NCBI GenBank assembly: GCA_003254905.1
Contig: QANU01064947.1
Location: 187,309-251,308, forward strand
DNA: 64,000 nucleotides
DNA from: Nissolia schottii
Taxonomy: Eukaryota; Streptophyta; Magnoliopsida; Fabales; Fabaceae
Direction: 5' to 3'
Shown here: one piece after another, positions 35,352 to 47,473 of the stretch
How positions within the stretch are numbered: position 1 is the first letter of the stretch
Layout of the letters: each line of letters begins with the position of its first letter
The notes under the pieces: generated by a model
Told to the model about the DNA's origin: nothing
What the model saw: the letters and a program-made list of their open reading frames with translations, nothing else
Database searches by the model: none
Translations under genes and position numbers: made by a program

Positions 35352-36032
35352 ATGGCTACCACGACGAAAACCCTCTCCGTCTTCCTCCTCTTCGCCGCCG
35401 TGTACCTTGCCGCCGCCAGGGCGGCAAGGTTTGACATCACCAACCGATGCCCCTACACCGTGTGGGCAGCCGCAGTGCCCACCGGTGGAGGCCGCCAGCT
35501 CAACTCCGGCCAGATGTGGTCCATCGATGTTCCCGCTGGAACCACCGGCGGGCGTGTATGGGCCCGAACCGGCTGCAACTTCGATGGATCCGGAAACGGA
35601 CATTGCACGACCGGTGACTGCGGGGGCCGCCTACAGTGCACCGCTTACGGTGCACCGCCCAACACCCTCGCGGAATTCGGGCTCAACAAGTTCAACAACT
35701 TGGACTTCTACGACATCTCGCTAGTGGACGGTTTCAACGTCCCGATGGAGTTCAGCCCAACGAGCGGGTGCAGTACACGCCCAATTCGCTGCACTGCTGA
35801 CGTCACCGGGCAGTGCCCCGGGCAGCTCAAGACGAATGGCGGTTGCAACAACCCTTGCACGGTTTTCAAGACCGACAATTACTGTTGCAATTCTGGTAGC
35901 TGCCAGCCTACCGATTTCTCGAAGTACTTCAAGCGTCAGTGCCCCGATGCTTACAGTTATCCGAAGGATGACCAGACTAGCACCTTCACCTGCCCCGGGG
36001 GAACCAACTACAGGGTTGTCTTTTGCCCTTGA
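35352..36032 (+). CDS. Osmotin-like (PR-5) thaumatin-like protein
   Basis: Intronless, 226 residues, normal for the osmotin class. Residues 1-24 form a signal peptide (hydrophobic core [15 protein letters not shown]), so the mature chain starts near ARFDITNRC and is secreted. Sixteen cysteines are present, as in full-length thaumatin-like proteins with eight disulfides. The family signature is seen as [16 protein letters not shown], and the acidic-cleft residues (Arg in VWARTGC, Glu in AEFGLN, Asp in [10 protein letters not shown]) are kept. The chain stops at FCP, without the C-terminal extension that sends some osmotins to the vacuole. Such proteins bind beta-glucans and act against fungi and in osmotic stress. 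It resembles the soybean P21 protein as I remember it. Coding sequence is GC-rich compared with its flanks. A polyadenylation-like AATAAA lies near 36110. Confidence 0.96.
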   Translation: MATTTKTLSVFLLFAAVYLAAARAARFDITNRCPYTVWAAAVPTGGGRQLNSGQMWSIDVPAGTTGGRVWARTGCNFDGSGNGHCTTGDCGGRLQCTAYGAPPNTLAEFGLNKFNNLDFYDISLVDGFNVPMEFSPTSGCSTRPIRCTADVTGQCPGQLKTNGGCNNPCTVFKTDNYCCNSGSCQPTDFSKYFKRQCPDAYSYPKDDQTSTFTCPGGTNYRVVFCP

Positions 36033-36294
36033 GCCCGTTTCCCTTTTCTTCCTTCGGGGATTGCTATATATGCCCGTTGGGGTTTGAGCGTGTGTATTAG
36101 CGCCGCCAAATAAAGTGTAAGCTTTGTTTGAGGGCACATCTACGGAACGTGCCCTCTAATAACATATGCCCTGAAATAAGTGTGATAGTTAATTAATAAA
36201 TTATGGTGACAGTAAATTATTATGGCTGCGTATTCATGATTTATCATTTGGAACGAGAAACTGAAATATATATATATATAAACGCGCGGTTTAT

Positions 36295-36446
36295 TTAACA
36301 AGTGCTCTAATTAAGATACTTATGACACTTGTTAATGAATTAAAATAAGAAATTTTGTATTGGAAACATTAGTTTTTACATTAAATATATCATAAACACT
36401 AAAAACTTTTTCTTAACAAGTGCACTTAGAACACTTGTCAACAAAA
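36295..36446. mobile_element. Probable MITE with AACAAGTG ends
   Basis: About 150 bp. The left end reads TTAACAAGTGCTCTAA and the right end, reversed, GTTGACAAGTGTTCTAA; further inverted pairs (ACACTTGTTAA) lie just inside. A remnant of the same family is near 24436. No target duplication was settled. Confidence 0.55.
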
Positions 36447-37345
36447 CTCATATATATTTATTTGACGAGAAGAAAAATAATTTCATTTAAAGAGAAGTTT
36501 AACAACACTTATAAATTAAAAACAATATATCAAATTTAACGCTAATAAAATACAAATACACTTTATATTTTAAATTAATGAAAAATTTATAACTTTGTTT
36601 ATTGTTCAAAGATTGTCCAAGCATCTTTTTATATTGAAAATGAATACAACAAATGTTATAGTTTGAAAAATATATTATATCTCATTTCATAATAAATATG
36701 AATATCTTCATCATGTTTTATGTGAAAGAAACATTTTAAAAAAAATAAAAAACACCATAAAGTTCAAATAGAAACACCCAAAAAAAAAAATTATGAGTGT
36801 CTATCATAAATAAAATTGGTAAAACTTGATAAAATTAGTAGGATTTACTTCGGTTACGAGTATGACTAAAAATCACCTGGGTGGTAGACTTCTAAAAGAT
36901 ACTTTTAAGCTAGGTGTTCATTTTTGTGTGTTTGTCCTTGCACGTGATGATTTTATCGAAGTGGCCAGTAGTCAAGTTGGGGGAAGCTGGTGCTTTGGGA
37001 GTTTGTATTCCTTCCCTGGTTTTTGTCGCTATTTTCGCTGTACGGAACTTTGGCTTGCCTCCTGTCTTTGGGTTGATTCAAGTGTTTTTTAATCTAAAAA
37101 AATCAAAGTAAATTAATCTCTTGAACTATGTAAGATGATATAACATATATATATTACTTCGCGCGTAATGATATATATTTTTATAATAGTTATACTTTTT
37201 TTTAATAAATTCTTTTAGCATTAAAAAAAAGTAATACTCACTTCATTTAATATATAGGAGAATTTATAAAAGGATTTTGTTAGAAGATAAATCATTACTC
37301 GTTATCTCACATATCAATATAACTTTCACTGTCTAGTGTGCAACT

Positions 37346-37541
37346 AGTTTTAAAATTTAATTGCAATACACTAATAATATAAATGAGTTTTACATTATCA
37401 TTTAATTTTATATCATCACATTAATAAATATAATTAATTATCACATCTATTACTTAAAATGTTATTTATATGAAAAAATTTGATTAAACGATATTATGTA
37501 AAATCTTATACACTATTAATATATCAAAGTTAAACTCTTAA
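37346..37541. mobile_element. Probable MITE, family shared with the right end of the window
   Basis: About 195 bp with inverted arms of roughly 50 bp: left TTTAATTGCAATACACTAAT... GTTTTACATTATCATTTAAT, right reversed AGTTTAACTTTGATATATTA... ATTTTACATAATATCGTTTA. The middle TAATTAATTATCACAT is shared, in opposite orientation, with the sequence at 63852-64000. No coding capacity. Confidence 0.6.
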
Positions 37542-38208
37542 TTTTAACTAACAATAAATTTTTGTAGAGTCATACTTTAATCTTAAATGTGTTAGGAATC
37601 TTAACACATTCCTTCAGACAAAAGTTGTACAATAACATTTTTCTAATGGTCAATGTTACAGTACATTGAAAATAGTATTGTTAACCTTTTTCTTTTTTTT
37701 AAATAAATCATGATGATGGTTAGATAAAATAAGGGTTTTTTGTTAACTAATGCTTTGAAGATATTTGGGTGGATGGGTTTGTCATGTGTTTGTCACTTTA
37801 TGTGTTACATGATACATTTAACAGGCACATTAACAAATAACGTCTTTTACTAATGACATAGATTAAAATCAATCTAATTTTTTTTTCAAGACTAATTTTT
37901 TTTTCAAGACATTAACAATCGCATTTCCAGTTGTAAACTGTAGCAAACAATGTAAAAATTTAAGAAATATATTCTGCTTTTTCTTATGTCCTAAAATATA
38001 TAAAATAAAGATGAAAAAGTATTGAGATGGTTATAAGTGTTCCAACTTGTTTTTGTCAAAAGGAATTGGACCTAGGTGTCTATGGCTACTTACCTAAAAA
38101 AGTATACATCGATTTTATGGTTTATGTAGAAACGGGTTCTTAATAATATTGTTGGTATATTTTTTATATTCTGCCTTCATAATCGTTTCGAATTTTGTGA
38201 GAAGTACA

Positions 38209-38332
38209 GATGTTGTTGTTGCTCCTCCCTTCGTGTACATCGATCAGGTGAAAAACTCAATCACAGATAGGATTGAAAATATCTGCCAGAATTCTTGGTG
38301 TCAAAAGGTGGTGCTTTCACCGGAGAAATCAG
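38209..38332 (+). pseudogene. Fragment of plastid triosephosphate isomerase
   Basis: The stretch begins DVVVAPPFVYIDQVKNSITD, matching the plastid form of triosephosphate isomerase, a Calvin-cycle enzyme. It continues in shifted frames through QNSW and KGGAFTGEIS, and ends AATCAG followed by GT, like the exon border after GEIS in the real gene. Small insertions and deletions break the frame at least twice (near the ISAQNSW and WVSKGG positions). About 41 of some 300 codons remain, and no other TPI exon is recognised nearby. It is a dead fragment. Confidence 0.85.
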
Positions 38333-39811
38333 GTCAGATTGCTGTTTCATGTCAAAAACTCAATTAGTTTTTTAATGTATAATGTTACATTGTTGTGCAT
38401 GTTGGATGATTGCAGATACCTTTTCTTTTATGTTCACATTCTCCTTGCTGTTTTTGGTGTAGTGTTTAAACCAATTATATTGTTTAAACTATTCAGGTAC
38501 TTAGTGGTAACACCGAATACTGGTGAAGTTACTCTACTTTCTCTACTAGTCTTCTGAGTTTTAATTTTCCAGACTTGATATTTGATGCATTACAAGCTGG
38601 TTTTAGTTAATGATGGTGATGATTACGTTGAAAATTTGTTATGCACCTGCTATTTTACAACTCTTGCACTGAACTAATCTGATTCTGTGATGCGAGAATA
38701 CGCAGAAGAAGCAAGGCTGTTAGTTTTAGGAGTTTGAGATTGCTTTATCAATGTGTTCAAAGGTACTTTCTCCTAGACTTTGGACTCTTAATAACTTTAC
38801 TTCAAAGGTGCATAAACTTGTTCCTTGTAATTTTTTCGAATTTGAAGGCATCTTATTGTCGGTTATTATATACTGCTGTATAGCACTATTTTTCTCTCTG
38901 ATGAATAAGTGTTATATATATAGGTTGAGATGCAGAGTGTGGCCATAAAGCTTCAGAAAATGGGGACATATGGTATAAGGTGAATGACTAGGTTTATGCT
39001 TAACTAAGTTTTTTTAGAGAAATTTGTTATGACTTATGACTAAACTATTTATGGCTACTCATTATTATGCTGGTAAAGTTTTAGCCCTCATTTTTTTTTT
39101 CCTTTTAGGAAATTATCAAAAATCAGGTTAGCCCATATGTTCCAGGTTAAATTCTCAAGTATTAAATATCAATGTTTTTACTAATTTTCTTTCTTGGGAT
39201 TTCTAGCAACAATTTTACTGGAGTATTACATTTCAAAAGTACACAGGGGAAACTGAATCTTTTGATAAAAGTTCATATTATAAATTACTTTTAAATGTTT
39301 ATTATTTGTTGACATTCTACATCTGAAGAGTATGAGACATTATTTATCATAGTCTTTGTTATGTTTGATTGTAATCTTCTTGTGCTCTACTCTAGTTATT
39401 TTTGACATGACAATTCAATTAGATTTTTTTTTTCTACATAGTTGTTGAAGCTTATTAGTTTTTTCTTTACTTTTTCTCAATTATATTAAAGTAGATTGAT
39501 TTTTTATTGACATTACAGTCTGATTAAGTTTCCTAATTTATTGTAAGCATTTGATGAACGAGTGTGAATTGAAGGCTATTTTGAAACCAATGATAGGTTT
39601 ACTGTGTTAATTTGGTATTGTAATTTATATTTTCTGCTGAGATTTGTTCTTCTAAAATTTGAATTCAATGTGATATTGATCTTTTGTTTGAGTTTATTGA
39701 TGTGGAAATGTAGAAAATATATTGTTCTGATTTGTGAGCATTAATGCATCCCAACTCAATTCTTTACCCCTCCTACTTAACCTAAACCCTAAACCACTGT
39801 GATTGTGTAGG
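38333..39811. other. Stretch between two gene fragments
   Basis: AT-rich, intron-like DNA. Short exon-like pieces at about 38690-38760 (peptide EYAEEARLLVLG) and 38924-38960 (VEMQSVAIKLQKMG) look coding, but I cannot assign them. The last 60 bases before the S28 copy, with CTAAACCCTAAACC and a GTGTAG acceptor-like end, resemble a ribosomal-protein leader. Confidence 0.35.
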
Positions 39812-40001
39812 ATGGATTCTGGAATTAAGCATGCTATTGTTGTCAAAGTTATGGGTCATACTAGCTCCAGGGGACAGGTTACCCAAGTGAAGTTCTTGGA
39901 TGATCAGAGCAGTCACATTATGAGGAACGTGAAAGGACCATTGAGAAGGAGATATCCTCACCCTGCTCGAGTCTGAGAGGGAGGCTAGTAGGTTGCGTTG
40001 A
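39812..40001 (+). pseudogene. Ribosomal protein S28 (eS28) pseudogene
   Basis: It starts [15 protein letters not shown] and continues [21 protein letters not shown], as in the small-subunit protein eS28 (normally about 65 residues). Compared with the family, two codons (Arg-Val before KFLDDQ) are missing and two bases are lost after the codons for KGPLR, so the frame shifts and stops early at 39974-39976. In the other frame [13 protein letters not shown] and RLR-stop (39999-40001) are still readable, so the shift is the main lesion. Family-conserved residues are also replaced (QNR to QSS). A non-coding copy is far more likely than an active gene. Confidence 0.85.
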
Positions 40002-40269
40002 GAGTTCTATTGTTTTTGTCTCCAAATGTAGTCAAAACAGTGTTTTTGATTTTTTGTGGTAGTCATGCCAAGGATTGCCTCTTTAATTTTTAATTAGGTT
40101 AAAATTCTTTGTTGTTGATACTTGAAAGTTTAAGATCTTTTGTTGATAATACTGTAAATTAATGATAGTTATGTTTCTTAATGTGAGTTTAATCGAATGA
40201 ACTTGAATGTTTAATGTGAAATTGCATAATATTTTTATTTGAATTGTATGTCATTTTTTAATATTTCTT

Positions 40270-40587
40270 TTGATAAAAAGAGTACCATTGGTAGAAATAA
40301 TTATTGTAGCAATAAGAATTATTAAAAAATATTTTTTTTAAGTTTTATCGGCAATAGTAAATGCCACTAAAAGTGGTATTTGGATGATTCTAACATTAAC
40401 TTTAGTGACAATACATATTGCCATAAATAATAGTCACTATGTACCTTAGGTCTTTAGTGACAATTAAATAGATTTTGACCAGCACTTTGTTGAATGACTG
40501 CTAAAACTCTTTTGCAACAATACTAAGCGGGGCAAAAGACTAATGGCCGCCAAAAGTTTTTAGCGGCCATTTTTATTGCTTCTAATG
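40270..40587. mobile_element. Possible CACTA-type subterminal repeat remnant
   Basis: Short words recur in both orientations: GCCACTAAAAGTGG, TAGTGACAAT (twice), AATAGTCACTA, GGCCGCCAAAAG and TTTTAGCGGCC. Such clusters are typical of CACTA subterminal regions. No proper end or target duplication is identified, so this is a weak call. Confidence 0.35.
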
Positions 40588-41899
40588 TAAAAAAATATGT
40601 CATTAGCCACCCCTTCCTCACACATTATTATATAGTATTGTATATAATATTCATACTGTCACAAATCCAAAAAAAAAATAGGGGCGTCTTGCGCGAGATC
40701 GATGATAGCAAGGCAAGTGCACTGCAGCGACGCGGCGTAGGGGCGAGCTGCAACGCCCAAGGAGCCCTGCAACACGTTGAGAAATTAGTCTTACATCGTT
40801 TGCAGCTATAAAATGGGTCTCATCCTCACCATATATATAGAGACTTCCTGTGAGTGTTTAGACTTATTAATTCATTCCAGATCTTGAGAGGTCACACTTT
40901 TGTGAGACTTTTCGGTCTAGTTATATTTTTTTATTTCTTTTCTCCCTTTCGTCTTCCGTTCGTGGGGAAACAGTGCCTCCACGTAAGGTGCCAGGCAAGT
41001 GAGTGACTCTCTTCACAATCTATTTTAGACCATGTATTTATTTTTAAAGTTATTTTATTTATTTTAATATTATTTTATTTATGCATGTTTTATAAAATTA
41101 TAGGAGGCGGAAATTATTTTTTTTATGAAGTTAATTATTCTTTTATTTAATTAGTTATTTTCTCATGATTATTTATTTAGAAACTCTTTATTTATGAAGT
41201 AGATATTTACGAAACTATTTTAGAAAATCATGAAACTATTTTAGAACTACATGAGACCACATATTTTATTGCATTAATATATTCATGTTGTACGTGTATG
41301 ATTAGTATTAAGCGATATATATTCATATTATTTAGTTAAATCCTTAACAAAAAATCATGGTTACGAAAAGATTTTGGTGGGAGAAGACTTATGTTAAGGA
41401 AAGGTTCGGACAAGACTTAGTACTTAAGATGTTTATTGTAACGCACCTCTCTTACCTGGAACCTCCTTAAGCATGAGATCTTAGTCTACCTTTATTTTCC
41501 AAGATAAAATACTTAAAGATATTAAGTCATATCAGTATTAACTAAATGATTAAGTTATCATGTTATGTATTTAAAACTATTTTCATGGAAGAATATCTAA
41601 GATAAAACTGTAAGTCAGCGACAAAATTACATTGACCCTGGTATACATATTCAATCATAAAGTAGAATAAGATTCATGTAGATTTAGGGCAAGGCCGTAA
41701 AACTCAGACATGACAACCCATGATGCCCGGTGTCATGTATCATGTCATGTAAATTAGGGCAAGACAATAAAGTCTGACACTTCAGGAACACTAAACCATA
41801 ATGCTCAGAATCTCTATACAGAGAACTCCTTTCTTGCTTATGTTCTTATATGTTTTTAAGATTATTATTATCAGTATTATTATATGAACGTTTTCATAA

Positions 41900-41938
<39 letters not shown>

Positions 41939-42687
41939 CATTTGTATGTCATGGTTACGAACTGTCCCATATCGTCGTATGGTTTGTCATTCACGTGCAA
42001 TGACTCACCCCTCATCAACCTTTTTTCGAATACCGTTGACGAAGAAGCGCCGCTCGTTCAGTAGATCTTAACAGTTTAGTAGTTGGGACTCTTAGTGAGC
42101 TTTATGTTGTCATGAAGGATACTTTGATTATTTCAGTCTTTATGATAGTTTATACTCATGTTAGTTTTTAGAATGCTCCAATGAACTACAAGAGTGTAAC
42201 GTATTTTGAATTATATATATTTCGTATCTTGTAAATGATATTTTATTTATATTATATTATGATATTTAGTTTTATTTTAAAATGTTTCCTCTTTATTTAT
42301 AAAAGCTGCACGTTTTTCATGATTAACACACTAGGAGGCTTTCATAAAAGAATTAATCCCTTACATGTCAATAACGATTTCTGGGATCATTACACATACA
42401 TCTCATCTTAAAAAAAAAAAAACACTTTTCACACCCACATTATATATTATTTTTTTCAAACAAACAAACAAAACATAGAGTACAAGAATCATCTGGTAAT
42501 CAATCAATATGATCCATGAGGACAAACCCCACAAAATCAAATGGCACCTTCCACTTCTCAACTTTCGCCAACATACTCCATCACATAAGTGTCCATGTAG
42601 GGACACAAATCAAGAATGACACCACCCCCACTAGACCACTTCGCTTAGTGCCACCCCAACTTTCCACATCAATGCCACCACTTGTTC
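40588..42687. repeat. Duplicated segment, copy split by a solo LTR
   Basis: 40588-40656 and 42400-42687 together match 18053-18403. The match resumes just after the LTR insertion (ATTCATAC before it, ATCT after it, as in the uninterrupted copy ATTCATACATCT). The uninterrupted copy thus records the empty site. Confidence 0.88.
40652..42399. mobile_element. Solo LTR of an LTR retrotransposon
   Basis: A fossil running 40657-42394 (1738 bp), starting TGTCACAAATCC and ending GATCATTACA (TG...CA), with the 5-bp target duplication CATAC at 40652-40656 and 42395-42399. Only one LTR remains and no internal region, as left by recombination between two LTRs. A TATA-like CATATATATAGAGAC lies near 40829, fitting a promoter in plus orientation. 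An AT microsatellite is at 41902-41936. The length suggests a Ty3/gypsy-type parent, but the superfamily is not proven. Age cannot be taken from one LTR; it post-dates the segment duplication that it interrupts. Confidence 0.88.
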
Positions 42688-43550
42688 GTTCGCTTAGTAT
42701 CACAAAACCTAAGTCTTTTTTTTTCCCTCAAGTGCAAACTAACAGACTTTTCTTGCACAATTGGACTTACACCATTATTCCATTCACAATACACCAGTAA
42801 GCTGTATTTTCAAACCTTGATTTTTCAATGAGAGAAAAAACCAAAATCCAAAAAGGAAAGAAATTTGTGCACTGTAGAAAATACAGAATTAAACCTCAGA
42901 TTAGTTTCAAAAACAGCTTGCACCAGGCAGGTTATCTTTTGCCAAAAAGAACAATTGGATTAGGGCACATAAGAACACAATAACAGGATTTTGGCGATTC
43001 AATGAAGAAAGTAAATCAATTGAGGAATAAAAATGTATACAAAATTAAGCTTCTAATCTAAACATGAAGTATTTATGGAAGATCCACAAATAAACCATAG
43101 AGAAAAGTAGCCTTCAATTAAAATTTAGCTTAAACTTCCAAAACCCATCAATCGAATAGCATCAATGACAACACATAATCCAATCCAAATTCAGCTAAAA
43201 AGAAAAGAGAAAAAAAATTAAATAAAAGAGATTTAAAAAAAGAAAAACTTACCAGAAATGTGGATAACTCGGTTTGCATCTCCAGCACAAGACTCAAATG
43301 AATGGAATCAGCTAAAAAGCATAAGAACTCTACAAAAAACAATAACACCAAAAAAAAAAAAAGAGAGTTATTTATCCTGAAGCAAGCAGATACAAACAGT
43401 GAAAAAAAACCATCAAAAGGAAGAAAAAAAAAAGGAGATGATCTGAATAAGAAGGAAAATAAGTAATAACCAGATGAGATGATGAAACATTGAGATTGAA
43501 TGAAACAATTGGGCAAGAAAAACCTTGCTACTAGAAGAAATTAATTATAC
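42688..43550. other. Region with no recognised gene
   Basis: AT-rich DNA. The next MADS exon would be expected here on the minus strand but is not seen. Confidence 0.45.
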
Positions 43551-44067
43551 CTTCTAGGAACGGATTTTGCTAATCCCTTTTTCTAATTTGGTCTCAAGGT
43601 TTTTGAGATCCTTGGCATTCATTGTGCTCAAAGCCTCACCCATCATCTGCCTGCAACAATTCAAGATTTGTTCACCAAGAGTGTTGAAATTAATAATATT
43701 ATTAATTACAAACATTGATCACCAAGGTTACCGATTTGCCTGTTGTAATTCTGCAGGTTACTGATTTGCACACGCAGTTTTGCAGCTTCTTGCTGGTAAA
43801 ACTAACATATATACCAAAAAAACAAAAAGGGGTTAGTTTATTATTAATATTAAATCTAATTTATTGTGCCTAGCTAGTTATTTTGTTTAATTGGATCCAA
43901 ACCAAATACATGCTGCTAGCAAGAGAAGTTCCTCAAATTAATGTCACAAGTAGAAATAGAGAATGAATGGTTAATATATGTATACCTCAGCATTAATCTC
44001 AGAGGTGGATCCACCACTAGAGGGATCTTAATTTGCTTTCTTGTACCTCTCAATAGATGCTCTCACG
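43551..44067 (-). pseudogene. AGAMOUS/SHATTERPROOF-type MADS gene fragment (I-K region)
   Basis: Three exon-like blocks: 44067-43986 (82 bp), 43801-43740 (62 bp) and 43650-43551 (100 bp). These lengths are those of successive exons in AG-clade genes. They read ASIERYKKAN, then FYQQEAAKLRVQISNLQN, then [20 protein letters not shown] and KGISKIRS: the intervening region and the start of the K-box. The first block has an in-frame stop after KKAN, the last has TAG where RSKK is expected, and the 62-bp block has GC instead of GT as donor. No MADS-box exon lies upstream and no later exon downstream. Introns are kept, so this is a DNA-level copy, not a retrocopy. It lies head to tail with the broken coiled-coil gene at 44404. 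Confidence 0.85.
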
Positions 44068-45156
44068 CTGCAATGTAGTAATGGTACAATTTTCAGTTCA
44101 TGTTTATTGCTTATTGCTAAGCTAAGTGGTTTAGCAATGGAATCTAATACAGTGCCTGTAGTCATGTTTATTCCGTATCACTGCATTCAGATATGGTTGA
44201 AGAATATTTCTTCGTAGAACAATTTAATTTACAATAACAATGTTACAAACTTTATATTTGATTTCCGATTTGTGATACTTAAAAATCTTGAATTTTTAAC
44301 TTATAAATTATATTTTATTTCTTCCTATAAAGAAACTTGAGTCATTAAAGCATTCCACTACTAATGATATAATAAGAACAAATCCAGGACAAAAGCTGCC
44401 TACTTGTTCCTGCAACTCAATATCATTTTCTAGTGTTCCATCAACGGTCAAAGAACAAAAATCAACATCAAGAGGCACCTTGAAAAGAAAGGCAGAAATT
44501 ATCTTTAGGGTCTTAATAACTCCTCAAAACTAACAAGCTGCAGCTTCTTAATGCCACCTCCTTACCTCATATATGGTTCTCTCGATCGTCTGATTGCCCT
44601 ACTTTTGCATTTTCTAACTCCTGCACGCCAACATAAGTTCATTATCAATCAAAGAAATAAGAGTTTAAGAGTTGAAGTTCCCCATACCACAAACAACCAT
44701 AAACAATCGACAAAAGCGAAAACAATCTACAAGGCGGGCATTATGTAATGTTGAAATCTCAAACTTAAGCAACATCAATATGACATACACTCTACCTAAA
44801 GTAGACAATATTTTTTTCCCTAAACCAAGCAATAGAATCCTATATATACGCCTCTCCGAAACATAACCAAAAAAGATATTAGAAATTTAAAACTATAAAC
44901 CAAATCTCAGAAGAATGTTGCACTTAGATGCTTTACCCCACGCACGCAGTGCAAGCACCACATAATCGAACTACTGACCTCGCTATCCACCTCTACACAC
45001 ACCATACAACATATGTTTTCAAAACGCCAAACCAAAAGAGAAACATAGACTAGCATCAATCTACATTGCCAAACCCTAATAACAAAACCAACAATAAAAT
45101 CGAATCAAATCGTTTCTTCGATCACTCCAACAACATAGGGTAGCTCTTAATTTCGA

Positions 45157-45368
45157 TGTTAGGAAGGAAAGGGGAATGGGAAAGAATAGAGAGAAGAAGA
45201 CAGAGAGAAGCAGAGAATGAGAGGTAAGAAACTGTATATTCCAAATCAATGATTATGCCATCTGTTTACAAGCCCTATATAGCTGCAATTCAGTTGCAGT
45301 GCCAGCTGTTATTCAGTTAGTTACACTAACTAACTATTTTACCCACCCTTCTAATTACATGTGTATCA
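45157..45368 (-). repeat. LTR (3' LTR in element orientation)
   Basis: 212 bp, TG...CA, identical to the other LTR at all but three positions. Contains a TATA-like segment (CCTATATAGCTG). Confidence 0.93.
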
Positions 45369-47261
45369 TATCCCCCCTTAAGAATTTCCTTGTCCTCAAG
45401 GAATGACAAAAGCAGGGAACATTTTCTTGAGGTCATACAAGACTTCCAAAGTAGCTTCCTCTTCTAATTCTCATCAGCCATGATCTCAGTGTTTAGCTGC
45501 TGTATATGCACATCAGCACTGAAAGCCTGCAACAGGAGGTCCCATAATTCAGAGGACACTTGGGAAATCACAAGGTGGAGTAACTCCCCATGAGATGCAC
45601 CTATTCCTGGGTCATGTACCCCTCTAAATGGGGGCAATTGTTTTGGCTCTGCAAATATGTCCTTAAACTTCTCCAGTAATGCAGCCTTCTGCTTTTCAGC
45701 CTGCATAACCTCTTGCTCTTCAGCCACCACCGAACAACAGATCATGTCCTCAAAGCAAGGTAAAATATGCAACATAAAGCAATATTTTTCTTCTAGCATC
45801 ATGTGATTCAACTTGGTAGCATCCACCAATTTATTAGCTGCGCTTTTAATGGCCGTCAATTGCACTCCTTTGTCCCCCATGGTGAATTCCATTACCAAAT
45901 TCTTAAAATCCCAAGCTATGGTGCCCCATTGCTTAAGCCACTGTATGCCCAAAATCAGGTCGCAATTACTTAGAGGAATAGCTATAGCTGAAGTAGTAAA
46001 GTCATACCCTTGCATTTTCCACTGAATATCCTCACAGTAGCCCGTCCCTGCAATTAAACCTCCATCTGCTACTGCAATCTGCACAGGTGCCATAGGTTTC
46101 AATTGACCTACTCCTTCCTTGCATAATTGTGAATTGATGAAATTATGCGTGCTTCCCGTGTCAATCAACACAAAGATTCTTTTCTTCCCAATCCATCCTA
46201 TCAATCTCATCATAGGGTATGTAGGATCCCCATCGATGGCATTCAATGAGACCGTGGGATTTACTTTGCTAATTCCCTCATATGCCTCACTGAGGGTGGA
46301 TTCAACTTCATTGGTCTCTAAGCAATCCTCCTCCCCTTCCACTTCCACTTCCACTTCATCCATTTCCTTAGGGGTTAATTTCCTTTGAAATGTGTTACTT
46401 GGTTTCCCCGAAATACCGTTCTGGTCTCCCCCTGTAGGCATCTTCTTTTCCCTTGTGTCACTCTTCTTCTCAAGGGCTTGAAACCCCCCCTCCTTATCTT
46501 GCCATCCTCCCATCATACCTCTGAAGCTATGGTTGCTATGTTTCTTCATCAATGTCAAACTCCTCTCCTGCAATCTTGCGATTTTGGTTGCCTCCAACAA
46601 CGTTCTTGGGCCGAACAGCTTGACGCCGTTGCAGAGCTCCGCATTGAGGCCTCCGATGAAGCATTGCAGCTTCTGGTCCTCGGTTAGGTTGATCCGGCAA
46701 ACCAACTTATCAAACTCCTCTTGATACTCTTCGAGACTACCGTCCTGTACCAGCCTCTTGAGTTCTTCCATGGGCGTGTCGAACTCCGTGCCAAACCTGA
46801 CGCGTACGGCGCTCAACGTGCCAGGCCAGCTTTCCTTCGTGGCCCTGTTCCAGGTTCTGGAACCACCGAAACGAACCCTCATCTAACGCGATACTCGCTA
46901 CCATCACTCGTTCTCCATCTGGCGTCGCGTCCAACGCGAAGAAGCGCTCGCACTTTGCAAGCCATAACCCGACGTCGTCAAGCGAGAATTTCGGGAAATC
47001 CAACCGCGTTAGTCGCGTGGGAACGCGGTACTCGCTCTCGCTTCCCCCTCGCCGTCGTTGACCACCGCCTAGTTCCGCCAATTGCAAGCCCAAGCCTCGC
47101 ATGGCTTCTTGAAGGCTATCGTGCTGCCTTTCGAACCACTCCTCCATTGCGTGTAACCGTGGCTCGATTACCGCCATGATTCGTTCCTCTGTCTCACGCA
47201 TTGCTGTCTGAAGCCTCGTCGCGTCAGCCATGGGTGGATCAGAAAAAGCTCTGGATACCAA

Positions 47262-47473
47262 TGTTAGGAAGGAAAGGGGAATGGGAAAGAACAGAGAGAA
47301 GAAGACAGAGAGAAGCAGAGAATGAGAGGTAAGAAACTGTATATTCCAAATCAATGATTATGCCATCTGTTTACAAGCCCTATATAGCTGCAATTCAGTT
47401 ATAGTGCCAGCTGTTATTCAGTTAGTTACACTAACTAACTATTTTACCCACCCTTCTAATTACATGTGTATCA
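47262..47473 (-). repeat. LTR (5' LTR in element orientation)
   Basis: 212 bp, TG...CA, same length as its partner, adjoining the primer-binding site. The near-identity of the pair marks a recent insertion. Confidence 0.93.

Larger units (their letters stand above)
36140..38208. other. Repeat-rich intergenic region
   Basis: No intact gene. Two inverted-repeat MITEs (36295-36446 and 37346-37541) are listed. At 36840-37080 a non-repetitive stretch has an open frame with a hydrophobic core but no family that I recognise. Confidence 0.45.

Noticed and set aside
35407-36137. Several long frames overlapping the thaumatin-like gene
   Set aside because: Shadows of a GC-rich coding region; only the 226-codon frame has a signal peptide and all 16 cysteines.
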